A DNA stretch of 64,000 bases from Bog-473 sp963800725. GTDB taxonomy: Bacteria > Actinomycetota > Acidimicrobiia > Acidimicrobiales > RAAP-2. Under the pieces are notes generated by a model that worked only from the letters and a program-made list of their open reading frames with translations, was not told the DNA's origin and did not search any database. The position numbers and the translations under genes are program-made. The DNA is taken from the NCBI GenBank assembly GCA_963800725.1, contig CAWDCE010000035.1:62001-126000 (forward strand), given 5' to 3'. Positions 55,686 through 64,000 of this stretch are shown piece after piece. Within the stretch, counting starts at the first letter, position 1; each line of letters starts with the position of its first letter.

Positions 55686-56654
55686 TCATGCTACGTCCTT
55701 GGACCGTCGCTTTGTGCCCGCACGGGGGTGGGCGCTCTCATAGGCCCGTCGTAGGTGCTCAGAGGAGACCTTGGTGTAGCGCTGCGTGGTGGCGATCGAG
55801 GCGTGCCCGAGGAGTTCTTGGACCACCCGGATATCGGCGCCGTGGGCCAGCATGTGGGTGGCACACGAATGGCGCAGGACATGGGGGCTGACCCGATCGG
55901 CCAGGCCCACCCGCTCGGCGTACTTCTTGACGACCCCAAAGGCCCCGACCCGGGTGAGCCTGCCGCCTCGGACGTTGAGGAAGACCGCCTCGGCGTCGTC
56001 ACGGCGCTTCCACGCCTTGGGCGCAAAGCGCGGGCGTCCGGCCCCGCTCAACCACTCGGCCAGCGCTGCCTTGGCCATTGATCCGAGCGGGACCACCCGC
56101 TCCTTGGAGCCCTTCCCGAGGACACGGATCAACGCCGTGGTGTCGCTTTCCATGGCCTCGGCCACGTCACCGAGGTTCAGGCCGACGACTTCGGAAACCC
56201 GGGCGCCGGTGCCGTAGAGGATCTCGAGCAGGGCGCGGTCGCGGAAAACGGCGGGACCGGTGCCGACCACCGAGGCGAGGAGCCGGGCGACCTCGTCCTC
56301 ACTCAAGGCCTTGGGCAACAGATCGGCCAGGCCAATGCCCGGCAGATCGGCGGCGGGGTCCACCGCGGCCAGGTGCTCTTCGACCAAGAACCGATGCAGG
56401 CCCCGAATGCTCGAGAGGGCACGGGCGACCGACGAGGCACTGTGGGTGGAGCGCAGCGTCGCGATGTAGGCCGCCACGTCCGCTCCACTGGCGTTGTCGG
56501 GTCGTTGCGGCGGGGAGCGCTGCGCCAGATACGCCTCGTAGGCGACCAGGTCGCGCCGGTAGGAGCTGAGGGTCCGGGGGGATCGGCCGCGCTCGACTTC
56601 GAGCCACGAGAGGTACTCCTCGGCCCCGTCGCAGAGCGCGACCCTCGTCACCAC
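55686..56654 (-). CDS. xerD: Tyrosine recombinase XerD-like
   Basis: An intact 322-residue XerC/D-type recombinase, which resolves chromosome dimers at dif. The N-terminal SAM-like core-binding domain (EYLSWLEVERGRSPRTLSSY) is followed by catalytic residues Arg in GTGARVSE, Lys in LGKGSKERVVP, His/Arg in HVLRHSCATHML, His in LLGHASIATTQ and Tyr in RYTK. Chromosomal context (between nudix and DksA-like genes, next to pyrG and recN) and lack of att sites show that this is the housekeeping enzyme, not a mobile-element integrase. Start is GTG 56654, close to the nudix stop. Confidence 0.95.
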   Translation of the reverse strand: MVTRVALCDGAEEYLSWLEVERGRSPRTLSSYRRDLVAYEAYLAQRSPPQRPDNASGADVAAYIATLRSTHSASSVARALSSIRGLHRFLVEEHLAAVDPAADLPGIGLADLLPKALSEDEVARLLASVVGTGPAVFRDRALLEILYGTGARVSEVVGLNLGDVAEAMESDTTALIRVLGKGSKERVVPLGSMAKAALAEWLSGAGRPRFAPKAWKRRDDAEAVFLNVRGGRLTRVGAFGVVKKYAERVGLADRVSPHVLRHSCATHMLAHGADIRVVQELLGHASIATTQRYTKVSSEHLRRAYESAHPRAGTKRRSKDVA

Positions 56655-56655
56655 G

Positions 56656-57198
56656 TCAGCGGTCGAGCCGGGCCCGGGCCAAAAGGAGTCCGAGCACAGT
56701 GGTCTCGTCGACCAGGGTCCCGTTCTCCACCAGCCGCTCGACGTCGTCGAGGGAGATCACCTCGGTGGTCATGAACCCCTCTTCGACACCTTTTGGGGAA
56801 GCCGCGACCCGGGTCAGGCCGGTGGCCAGATAGATGGTCGTGTGCTGGTCCGAGATGCCCGGTGTGTTGAAGGTCGACATCAGAACCTCCATGGAATCGG
56901 CCACGAGTCCCGCCTCTTCTGCCAGCTCGCGCCGGGCGGTCGCCTCTTTGAGCTCGCCGTCCTCGTCGCAGGTGCCCGCGGGGGCCTCGAGGACCATGGC
57001 ATCGACCGAGGCTCGATATTGGCGCACCAGTGTCACGGATCGGTCCTCGTCGACCGCCACGACGGCCACCGCGCCCGGATGGTGGATGATGAAGCGTTCG
57101 AAGGGTGCGCCGTTCGGATCGAGGACCTCGACCTGGCCGACCGTAAAGATCCAGCCCACGAAGACCTCTCGCTCGGCGACCTTGCGGAATGTGGGCAC
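56656..57198 (-). CDS. NUDIX hydrolase, ADP-ribose pyrophosphatase-like
   Basis: A 180-residue NUDIX protein. The box GTCDEDGELKEATARRELAE-EAGL follows G-x5-E-x7-R-E-U-x-E-E-x-G-U, here beginning about residue 75. EVFVGWIFTVGQVEVL and FERFIIHHPGAVAVVAV are the N-terminal domain usual in ADP-ribose pyrophosphatases, which split ADP-ribose to AMP and ribose 5-phosphate. GTG 57198 is the start. The next gene upstream, pyrG, ends seven bases before; the order pyrG-nudix-xerD is common in Actinobacteria. Confidence 0.92.
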   Translation of the reverse strand: MPTFRKVAEREVFVGWIFTVGQVEVLDPNGAPFERFIIHHPGAVAVVAVDEDRSVTLVRQYRASVDAMVLEAPAGTCDEDGELKEATARRELAEEAGLVADSMEVLMSTFNTPGISDQHTTIYLATGLTRVAASPKGVEEGFMTTEVISLDDVERLVENGTLVDETTVLGLLLARARLDR

Positions 57199-57204
57199 GT
57201 GCCC

Positions 57205-58849
57205 CTAAGGAAGGGTGCCGAGGTCGAGCAGATGGGGCTCGCGCCCCTCGGCCCGCTCGAGGGCGGCCCCGAGCAGGTCTCGAAAGAGCGGGTGGGGACG
57301 GTCGGGACGGCTTTTGAACTCGGGGTGCGCCTGGGTGCCGACCCAGAACGGGTGCTCGCTCAGCTCGACGAATTGACCAATTGCCCGTCGGGCGAACTGC
57401 CCGAACACACCAGGCCGGCGGCTTCGAGCTTGCCCTTGTAGCGGTTGTTGAACTCGAAACGGTGGCGATGGCGTTCGGTGATCCCGAGCGTCGCGTAGGC
57501 CTGGGCCACCTTGGTGCCCGGCACGAGCGTCGCTTGATAGGACCCGAGGCGCATCGTGCCGCCCTTGTCGATGATGTCGGCCTGGTCGGCATCAAGTCGA
57601 TGACCGGGTGCGGGCTGCAGGGAATCGAACTCGCGCAAGTTGGCCCGATCCAGTCCGGCCGGATCACGGGCCACTGAAATCACCATCACCTGGAGACCGA
57701 GGCACAGCCCGAGGCAGGGGATCTCGTGGTCCCGGGCGAAGCTGGCTGCGGCCACCATGCCCTCGATGCCCCGCACCCCAAACCCGCCGGGAATCACGAT
57801 GGCATCGAGACCCCGGAACCGGTCGTCGCCGTTGACCAAGATGTCGGGCACCAACTCGGCGTCGATCCAATCGAGTTCGATCTCGGTCCCGTGATAGAAG
57901 CCACCCGAGCGCAGTGCCTCGACGACCGACATGTAGGCGTCGGGCATGTTGACGTACTTGCCGACGATGCCGATCCGCACCGTCGCGACAACGATTCGAC
58001 CCGATGGACCAGCTCCTCCCATTGGCCGAGTCCCGTCATTGGATAGGCCGACTCAACGATGGCCAGGGTGCGACAGACGAACGAGTCGAGCCCTTGTTCG
58101 TGCAGGACCAGGGGGATCTCATAGATGCTCGGTGCATCGACGGCCGAGACCACCGCTTCCATCGGATACGTCACACAGCGCGGAGATCTTCTGCTTCAGG
58201 CCCTCTGAGATCGGATGTTCGAGCGGCAGACGATCACGTCGGGTTGGATTCCTCGGCGCGGAGTTCGGTCACCGAGTGTTGGGTTGGCTTGGTCTTTTGC
58301 TCGCCCGGGCGAGATACGGCACCAAGTGAGGTGGATGTAACAGACGTTGTCACGGCCGACGTCGCGGCGGAATCTGGCGAATGGCCTCGAGGAAGGGGAC
58401 GATCTCGATGTCACCAACGGTGCCGCCGATCTCGATGATCACAATGTCGACATCGTCACTGGCGAGGCGACGGACCGTTCTTTGATCTCGTCGGTGACAT
58501 GGGGAATCACCTGGACGGTGCGACCGAGGAAGTCTCCCCGACGCTCCTTTTCGATCACCGAGCGGTAGATCCAGCCGGTGGTGGTGTTGGACCGCTTGTT
58601 CAAGTTCTCGTCGATAAAGCGTTCGTAGTGGCCGAGATCGAGGTCGGTCTCGCCCCCGTCCTCGGTGACGAAGACCTCGCCGTGCTCGCCGGGATTCATC
58701 GTGCCGGGGTCGACGTTGATGTACGGATCGAGCTTGCACATGGTGACCCGAAGGCCACGGCACTTGAGGAGTCGTCCGAGCGAAGAGGCGGTGAGGCCCT
58801 TGCCGAGTGAACTCGACACTCCCCCGGTGACAAAGATGAACTTGCTCAC
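57205..58849 (-). CDS. pyrG: CTP synthase (multiple frameshifts)
   Basis: The span gives about 548 residues, the normal length. The synthetase domain begins KFIFVTGGVSSSLGKGL (P-loop) and contains CKLDPYINVDPGTMNPGEHG and VIIEIGGTVGDIE; the glutaminase domain has IPGGFGVRG, the nucleophile Cys in CLGLCLGLQ and the catalytic HPEFKSRP near the end. It must be read through frame changes near 58440, 58370, 58180-58260, 57990 and 57400. PyrG makes CTP from UTP, so a broken copy would be lethal unless another gene exists. Sequencing indels are the simplest reading. Confidence 0.94.
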
Positions 58850-58937
58850 GCCGCCCGCTGGGCGCCGAAACCTGCGTCAGATGATCGGTGCACCCTCACA
58901 CGATAATCGACGCGGGAAAGGGCGTGGTGGACGCTGC

Positions 58938-60549
58938 TCAGTTCGCGTCGGCGCGAGCGATCCCGAGCAGCTCAGCGGCGTGCGCCCGGGCGGATTCGGA
59001 GTCTGGGTGACCCGAGAGCATCCGGGAGAGCTCGATGACCCGGTACTTTCCCATCGACCGGCCCCGCCGTCGTGACCGTTCGCCCGTCCCGCTGCGGCCT
59101 CTTTCGACGCTGATCTGGTGATCGGCACATGCGGCCACTGGGCCAATGGGTCACGACAATGACCTGTCGACCGAGCGACGCTTCACGCAGTGCTTGGCCG
59201 AGTGCGAGCGCAGAAGCACCACCGACCCCGGCGTCGACCTCGTCGAAGACCATCGTCGTCGGCCCGTGCATCGCCACGAGGCGGATCGCCAGCATCGCCC
59301 GGGCCAGCTCACCGCCCGATGCGGCCTTGGCCAAGGGCAATACGGCCTCGCCGACATTGGCCCCGAGTGCGAGGGCGATGGGTCCCCGGCCCCTCCGTGC
59401 CGACGTGCACCTCGATGCGGGCGCCGGTCATGGCCAAGGAGGCCAGGCGGTCGCGTACCGCAGAGGCGAAACCCTGTGCCGCACCGGCTCTCGTCTCGCG
59501 GACCACACGCTCGGCGCGGCCCAGTTCGTCGGTGGTTGCCTCGATCTGGGCCGCCAGCCCTGCGGCCAGGGACTCGGCGTTCTCGAGTTCGCTCAAGCGT
59601 GCGGACGCGTCGCTGGCAAAGGCCATCACCGCGGCCAGATCCTCGCCGTACTTGCGCCGCAGCTCGGCCAGGCGCCGTCGGCGCTCTTGCACCTCGGCCA
59701 ACCGGGCCGGATCGTCCTCCCAGCCCTCCACGACGTCTCGCAGGGCCTGGGCCACGTCGGCCAGTTCAACCGCGGCCGCGGCCAGGCGCCCCCGGTATTC
59801 ACCAAATGCCTCCCAGTCACCGAGGGCGCTTTCTGCCTCACCGAGGAAACCCCGGACCCCACCGTCTTCGCCCGTGGCCGGATCCAACAGCTGCACGGCG
59901 TGGGCCGCTGCGTGGCGCAGGTCGCCCGCGTCGGCCAGGCGGAGCGCCTCTTGATAGAGGGTGCCGTCCTCGTCGGGGTCGCTCAATCCCGCACCTTTGA
60001 TCTCGTCGATCTGGTAACGAAGGACATCGGCTTCGCGGGCCCGCTGTTGCTCGTCGCCTCCCAGTTCGTCGAGCGAGGCGGCCAGTTCACGCAGTTTTGC
60101 CCGCAGGCGGGTCACCTCGGTGACATCGGTCCGGGCATAGGCGTCGAGGACCGCTCGTTGGGCGGCGGGTGTCACGAGTGACTGGTGTTCGTGCTGGCCG
60201 TGGATCTCCACGAGTTCGCCCGACACCTCGAAGAGCGCCGAGATGGGCGTCATGCGACCGTCGACCCAGGCCCGAGAGCGACCTTGGGCGGCCACAGTGC
60301 GCGAAATGATCACTTCACGTTCGTCGTTGCCTTGGCCAAGATGATGAAGCGCGCTTCGACCAGTGCCTCGGCCGCTCCGGCGTGGACGATGCTTGGACTG
60401 GCCTTGCCACCCAACACGAGATGGAGCGCCTCGACGACGAGGGTCTTGCCCGCACCGGTCTCGCCCGTCAAGGCGGTGAGACCGGGCCCAAAAGTGAGGG
60501 TGAGGTCCTCAATGACACCGAGGTCGCGGACATGGAGCTCGCTCAGCAT
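58938..60549 (-). CDS. recN: DNA repair protein RecN (frameshifted)
   Basis: About 537 residues of an SMC-like ATPase in recombinational repair. LSELHVRDLGVIEDL and the Walker A loop ALTGETGAGKTLVVEA are at the N-terminus, followed by GQHEHQSL, a long coiled coil (about 130-350), the ABC signature region KAASGGELARAMLAI, Walker B TMVFDEVDAGVGG and the end GKYRVIELSRMLSGH. Frame changes lie near 60330, 59380-59360, 59140 and 59070. It is the gene downstream of nadK on the same strand, as usual in Actinobacteria. Confidence 0.93.
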
Positions 60550-60558
60550 CGACTCGGC

Positions 60559-61428
60559 CTAGCGGGCGCGGTCCGCCAGCAGGCGGACGCGCAGCATCCC
60601 GCCGAATCCGTGCGTGTCGGTGCGCACCACACGCACCGGTCGCTCGGCGACGCGGCAGGTGATGGTGGCGTCGGGCTCGAGTCGGGCGATCTCTTCTCCG
60701 TCGATGACGAGCACCGCAGCACGGTCGGCGGCGATGGTGACGGCGACTTGTTGTTGGTCGGTGAGCACCAGGCTGCGGTCGAGGGACAGGTGGGGCGCGA
60801 CCGGGGTCACCACCATGGCGCGCAAGGCCGGCGAGAGGATCGGGCCCCCCGCCGAGAGGTTGTAGGCGGTCGAACCGGTCGGGGTGGCGATCAGTAGCCC
60901 GTCGGCCGAATAGGTCAGCACTTCTTCGCCGTCGATCGAGGTCGACAAGCGGACGGTGTGCCCGAAGATGATCTTTTCGAGGACGACCTCATTGAGGGCG
61001 AGATGGGTGAAGGCCGCATCGCTGAGAGAACGGTCGTCAATGGCCACCTCGAGGGCGCAGCGAGCCTCGATGACCGAGCGGTCCTCGAAGACGGCACACA
61101 GGGCCTCGCGTACCTTTTCGGGTACGACGTCGGGGAGGTAGCCAACCCGGCCGAAATTGACCCCGAGGACGGGGACGTCCTCGGCCCAGGCCAGCCGCAC
61201 GGCGCGAAGGAACGTGCCGTCGCCACCCATCGAAACAATGCAGACGCTCCCAGACAGGTCAACGGCGTCCATGTCGAACTCACGGCCGCCTTCGGTGACC
61301 CGATCGGGACCACTGAACTCCAAGATCCGGGCCGTGTCGCCGCGCGAGGCGACCCATTGGGCGGTGTCACGGGTCAGGGCGAGCGCATCGGGACGCTCGG
61401 GGTGGACGAGAAAGGTGGCGGTCACCAC
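60559..61428 (-). CDS. nadK: NAD kinase
   Basis: An intact 289-residue NAD kinase, which phosphorylates NAD to NADP. The GGDGT motif is at residues 68-72 (MGGDGTFLRA), with VNFGRVGYLPD, SADGLLIATPTGSTAY and LSLDRSLVLTD as the other motifs. GTG 61428 is the start. tlyA ends 15 bases upstream and recN starts nine bases downstream, so tlyA-nadK-recN form one operon. Confidence 0.96.
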   Translation of the reverse strand: MVTATFLVHPERPDALALTRDTAQWVASRGDTARILEFSGPDRVTEGGREFDMDAVDLSGSVCIVSMGGDGTFLRAVRLAWAEDVPVLGVNFGRVGYLPDVVPEKVREALCAVFEDRSVIEARCALEVAIDDRSLSDAAFTHLALNEVVLEKIIFGHTVRLSTSIDGEEVLTYSADGLLIATPTGSTAYNLSAGGPILSPALRAMVVTPVAPHLSLDRSLVLTDQQQVAVTIAADRAAVLVIDGEEIARLEPDATITCRVAERPVRVVRTDTHGFGGMLRVRLLADRAR

Positions 61429-61443
61429 GTAGAGGTCACGCCC

Positions 61444-62298
61444 TCAATTCGCGCCGTCGGACTCGTCGCGCCGGTTTACCGCGGCGGCGACCGCCTGCTC
61501 GATGAGCGCCTCGGGCACCGCGGGGCGCACCGCCGCGTTCCGCGGGTGCACGAGGAATTCGACATTGCCGGCAGGGCCGGTCAGTGGGGAAACCATCACC
61601 CCCATGATGCCGGTTCGGGCCGCCACAAGTGCGGACGTCACCTTGATCAGCACATCGCGCCACACCGCCGGGTCGTGCACCACCCCCTTTCCGTGGGCCA
61701 CAATGACCCGGCCGGCTTCGAATTGCGGCTTGACCAAGAGGACATAGTCGCAGTCGGGGGTGCTGATCGGACCGGTCAGGGCCTCGAGGACGCTGAGCAG
61801 CGAGATGAAGGACAGGTCGGCGGTGATCAGCGAGCACGCCACGAAGTGCGGGTCAGCCGCCTCGAGCACCTCGTTGGTCAGATTGCGTACATTGACCCGC
61901 TCGAGCACCGTAATTCGCGGATCGTGGCGAAGTCGATCGTCGAACTGGCCATGGCCGACATCGACGGCATAGACGTGTGCGGCACCGCGTTGGACCAGGC
62001 AATCGGTGAACCCCCCGGTCGACGCACCGGCATCGATGGCCCGGCGACCGGCCACCTCGACCCCGAAGCGCTCTAGGGCGGCATCGAGTTTTTCGCCGCC
62101 GCGACTGACGAAGCGTGCCGGGGGTCCCAACAGGACCACCGGTTCATGGGGGGCGACCAGGCGGGCCGCCTTGTGGGCCGTCGTCCCCGAGACCACCACG
62201 ATGCCCGCTGCAATGGCCTCGTGGGCCTCGCTGCGTGTGGCGACGAGGCCTCTGCGGACCAGCTCGGTGTCGAGACGCCGGCGAGCGGTGTTGCTCAG
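61444..62298 (-). CDS. tlyA: TlyA-family 16S/23S rRNA methyltransferase, probable CTG start
   Basis: About 284 residues. An S4 RNA-binding domain (RRRLDTELVRRGLVATR, EAIAAGIVVVSG) is followed by an FtsJ-like methyltransferase core: RFVSRGGEKLDAAL, the SAM site AIDAGASTGGFTDCL, VDVGHGQF, ITADLSFISL and VLLVKPQFE. TlyA 2'-O-methylates 16S and 23S rRNA and confers capreomycin susceptibility in mycobacteria. The S4 domain needs the start to be upstream of GTG 62199. No ATG, GTG or TTG exists in that part; a CTG at 62298-62296 overlaps the TGA of the previous gene, with GGAAG just upstream. Alternatively an indel hides a normal start. Confidence 0.87.
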   Translation of the reverse strand: MSNTARRRLDTELVRRGLVATRSEAHEAIAAGIVVVSGTTAHKAARLVAPHEPVVLLGPPARFVSRGGEKLDAALERFGVEVAGRRAIDAGASTGGFTDCLVQRGAAHVYAVDVGHGQFDDRLRHDPRITVLERVNVRNLTNEVLEAADPHFVACSLITADLSFISLLSVLEALTGPISTPDCDYVLLVKPQFEAGRVIVAHGKGVVHDPAVWRDVLIKVTSALVAARTGIMGVMVSPLTGPAGNVEFLVHPRNAAVRPAVPEALIEQAVAAAVNRRDESDGAN

Positions 62299-63020
62299 TT
62301 GCTTCCGCCCGTCGCGGGGTTGGATTTGGGCGTCGACGATTTCGATGCGGTCTTGGCCGCGGTGGCCTTCTTGGCTGGGGCCTTCTTCGCCGGGGCCTTC
62401 TTGGCTGGAGCCTTTTTGGCCGCCGGGGTGGCCTTCGTCGTGGCCTTCTTCGAGGCACCCTGGGTCTTTCGGCCAGCCGGCGTCACCCGATTGGTGGCCT
62501 GGCGGGCCGCCTTGGCACCCTTGGCCGCGGTCGACTTGGCCGTGGTCGTGGTGCCGCTCGCGGTCTTCTTCGCGACATCGGCCCCTTTGGCTGCGGTCTT
62601 GCGCGCCGTGTGGGCGCCTTTGGTCGCGGTCGTCCTGGCCGAATGAGCCGTGTCCGTCGCGGTCTTCTTGGCCGCCTTGGCGCTCTTGGCGGCCCGTGTC
62701 GATGCCCCCGACGTGGCGGCGCGTCCGGCGTCGGCCGAGCGCTTCAAGATGTCGGCGACCTGGTTGGCCAGATTCTCGATGGTGGCGTTGTCGACCTTGC
62801 TCAACTGCACCGACACCTCATGTCGCACCAGTTCGAGGACCTGCTCGGTGGTCTTGCGGCTGCGGTCGACGAGGTTGTCGACCCAATCTTGGGTCTGACC
62901 ACGCTGGATGTCGCCCGCGTTGGCCAATTCCTTGACGATCTCTTCGGCCCGGGCCCGAGTGACCTGCCCAAACACGGTCCCTGCCTCGACGTATTTCTTG
63001 ATTCGTTCGTTCGTAGCCAT
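62295..63020 (-). CDS. Phasin-like protein with histone H1-like Lys/Ala tail
   Basis: A 241-residue two-part protein. Residues 1-95 are helical and resemble the PHA-granule phasin / PhaF-type N-terminus (IKKYVEAGTVFGQVTRARAEEIVKEL, then a coiled coil). From about 100 on it is Ala/Lys/Thr-rich with histone H1-like repeats (AAKKAPAKKAPAKKAPAKK), which should bind nucleic acid. PhaF-like proteins link granules to the nucleoid; whether this one does is not shown. Its stop overlaps the probable tlyA start by four bases. The ATG at 63020 follows a 39-base gap from the HAD gene. Confidence 0.8.
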   Translation of the reverse strand: MATNERIKKYVEAGTVFGQVTRARAEEIVKELANAGDIQRGQTQDWVDNLVDRSRKTTEQVLELVRHEVSVQLSKVDNATIENLANQVADILKRSADAGRAATSGASTRAAKSAKAAKKTATDTAHSARTTATKGAHTARKTAAKGADVAKKTASGTTTTAKSTAAKGAKAARQATNRVTPAGRKTQGASKKATTKATPAAKKAPAKKAPAKKAPAKKATAAKTASKSSTPKSNPATGGSN

Positions 63021-63058
63021 GAAACTAGAGTATCTGATCTGCTAGCTAATAGCAAGCA

Positions 63059-63864
63059 CTATTTTGCGCCGAGATCGAGGGTCGAGCGCACCAACGTGGC
63101 CAGATCGGGCGCCACCGCATCGGGGGCGGGATCGGTCGGTACCGCATCGGGGGCGGTGACCCCCGAGAGGACGAGGGCGAAGGGAATGGCGAGTTGGGCG
63201 GCCAAGGCCCCATCGGTGGCGGGACGATCCCCCACCATTACCCGCAGATCAGCGGCCCGCCCGATAATCGCGGTCGCCGTCGTGGGGTGGGGCTTGCCGG
63301 CCACCTCGGGCCGGCGTTCGGCCGCGGTGGCGACCGCGGCGAGGATGGCGCCGCCCCCCATTGTCAGGCCGCTAGGGGTCGGGTGGGTCGGGTCTTCATT
63401 GGTGCCGATGAGCCGGGCGCCGGCGCGGACGACTTGGGCGGCTTTGGTGACCGAGTCGAAGTCGAAGGACCGTGTCCAACCGACGATGACGACATCAGCC
63501 TGGGCATCGTCGACGACCGTGACGCCACGGCGCTGCAACGCCTCGCGTACCCCGTCTTCGGCCAGGACGAAGGCCCGAGAACCCGGAGCCACCATTTCTG
63601 CGGCCACGTCGGCCGACGACACGAGGTCATCGTCGGTTGCGCTGATTCCGCAGTTGGCGAGACGAGCATGGAACACCTCGCGGTCGGTGCCGAATTGTTC
63701 GTGGCGAACAGGACACGGCACCCGGCGCGCCGGAGCGTCGCCACGGCCCAGTCGACGCCGTCTATTGGTTCTCCACTGAGCCAGATCACGCCGTCGAGAT
63801 CGATGACCCAGGTTCCCCCGGGCGGCGGCGGCCACATGCCGGGCGAGAATAGCTGGCTGTGCAC
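63059..63864 (-). CDS. HAD-superfamily phosphatase, NagD-like (frameshifted)
   Basis: About 268 residues of a HAD class IIA hydrolase. The first motif WVIDLDGVIWLSGEP holds the nucleophile and acid Asp, FATNNSA is motif II, and the cap domain runs to about residue 170; the end carries MVGDRPATDGALAAQ (motif IV). The frame changes near 63680. Family members dephosphorylate p-nitrophenyl phosphate, AMP or pyridoxal phosphate. GTG 63864 or ATG 63837 is the start. The order HAD-phasin-tlyA-nadK-recN is shared by many Actinobacteria. Confidence 0.85.
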
Positions 63865-64000
63865 ATTGTCCGTCGTAGCCCGGCCTCACCGCGCGCCGCG
63901 TCCAGTCCGGTCGCCGGGTGCGGCCCCACGAACCCTCCAACGTCGGTGACCCACCCCGGTATGCGCTCCGCCGTACCTTGTTGGCTGTGATCCCGCCCGG

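Noticed and set aside
55686..56654. Tyrosine recombinase as part of an integrated element
   Set aside because: Gene order and family residues fit housekeeping XerD; no att repeats or phage genes nearby.

Overview
The window looks like a piece of a high-GC actinobacterial chromosome, most likely from the class Acidimicrobiia or a near relative. The evidence is: a CofH-type end of F420 synthase FbiC; LOG, TlyA and XerD/NUDIX/PyrG/RecN/NadK/TlyA gene order typical of Actinobacteria; a class-E-like LAFTG sorting signal; GTG/TTG starts and many 4-base stop/start overlaps; and a fused AroA-Cmk enzyme. No mobile element, CRISPR array, rRNA or phage gene was found. One tRNA (Pro, anticodon GGG, CCA encoded) is present. 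Taxonomy is inferred from gene content only.

Layout. 0-10 kb: end of fbiC, a LOG protein, a 1194-residue SpaA/Cna_B-repeat surface protein, an acyl-CoA synthetase, an NlpC/P60 cell-wall hydrolase and pgi. 10-20 kb: gltB-gltD (glutamate synthase), divergent thiO-thiS, a patatin-like lipase. 20-31 kb: CorA-like transporter, a second ThiO-like oxidase, a haloalkane-dehalogenase-like hydrolase, PspA, a polytopic membrane protein, an SQR-like flavoprotein, a 1.1-kb gene-poor stretch with a strong hairpin, then small genes (coiled coil, methyltransferase, ParB-like, TMEM175-like channel, lipoprotein). 31-42 kb: tRNA-Pro, a polytopic glycosyltransferase-like protein, an exported SUMF1-like protein coupled to a flavodoxin, exported SurE, gamma-carbonic-anhydrase-like protein, der with its DUF512 radical-SAM partner, ispH, an HD-domain protein and a GT2 glycosyltransferase. 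42.6-47 kb: an envelope-facing accessory cluster built round a single polypeptide joining an ECF sigma factor, a zinc-finger anti-sigma domain, a membrane helix, a Pro/Thr linker and a LamG-like domain. 47-64 kb: housekeeping genes plsC, aroA-cmk, tyrA, aroH, rluB, scpB, scpA, trpS, M50 protease, DksA-like, xerD, nudix, pyrG, recN, nadK, tlyA, a phasin/histone-like protein and a HAD phosphatase.

Sequence quality. At least fifteen genes, including indispensable ones (pyrG, der, trpS, gltB), can only be read through by changing frame, and the joins that I could resolve fit single-base loss in short homopolymers. I therefore annotate them as whole genes with probable sequencing indels, not as pseudogenes. 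These genes concentrate at about 8-20 kb and 52-64 kb.

The most interesting locus is 42.6-47 kb: the sigma/anti-sigma/LamG fusion at 43511-45280, the overlapping unknown gene downstream (possibly a degenerate GGDEF-like domain), a convergent membrane-anchored protein with a damaged HExxH-like motif, and a divergent exported Ig-like protein. Together they look like a one-component surface-sensing regulatory system.
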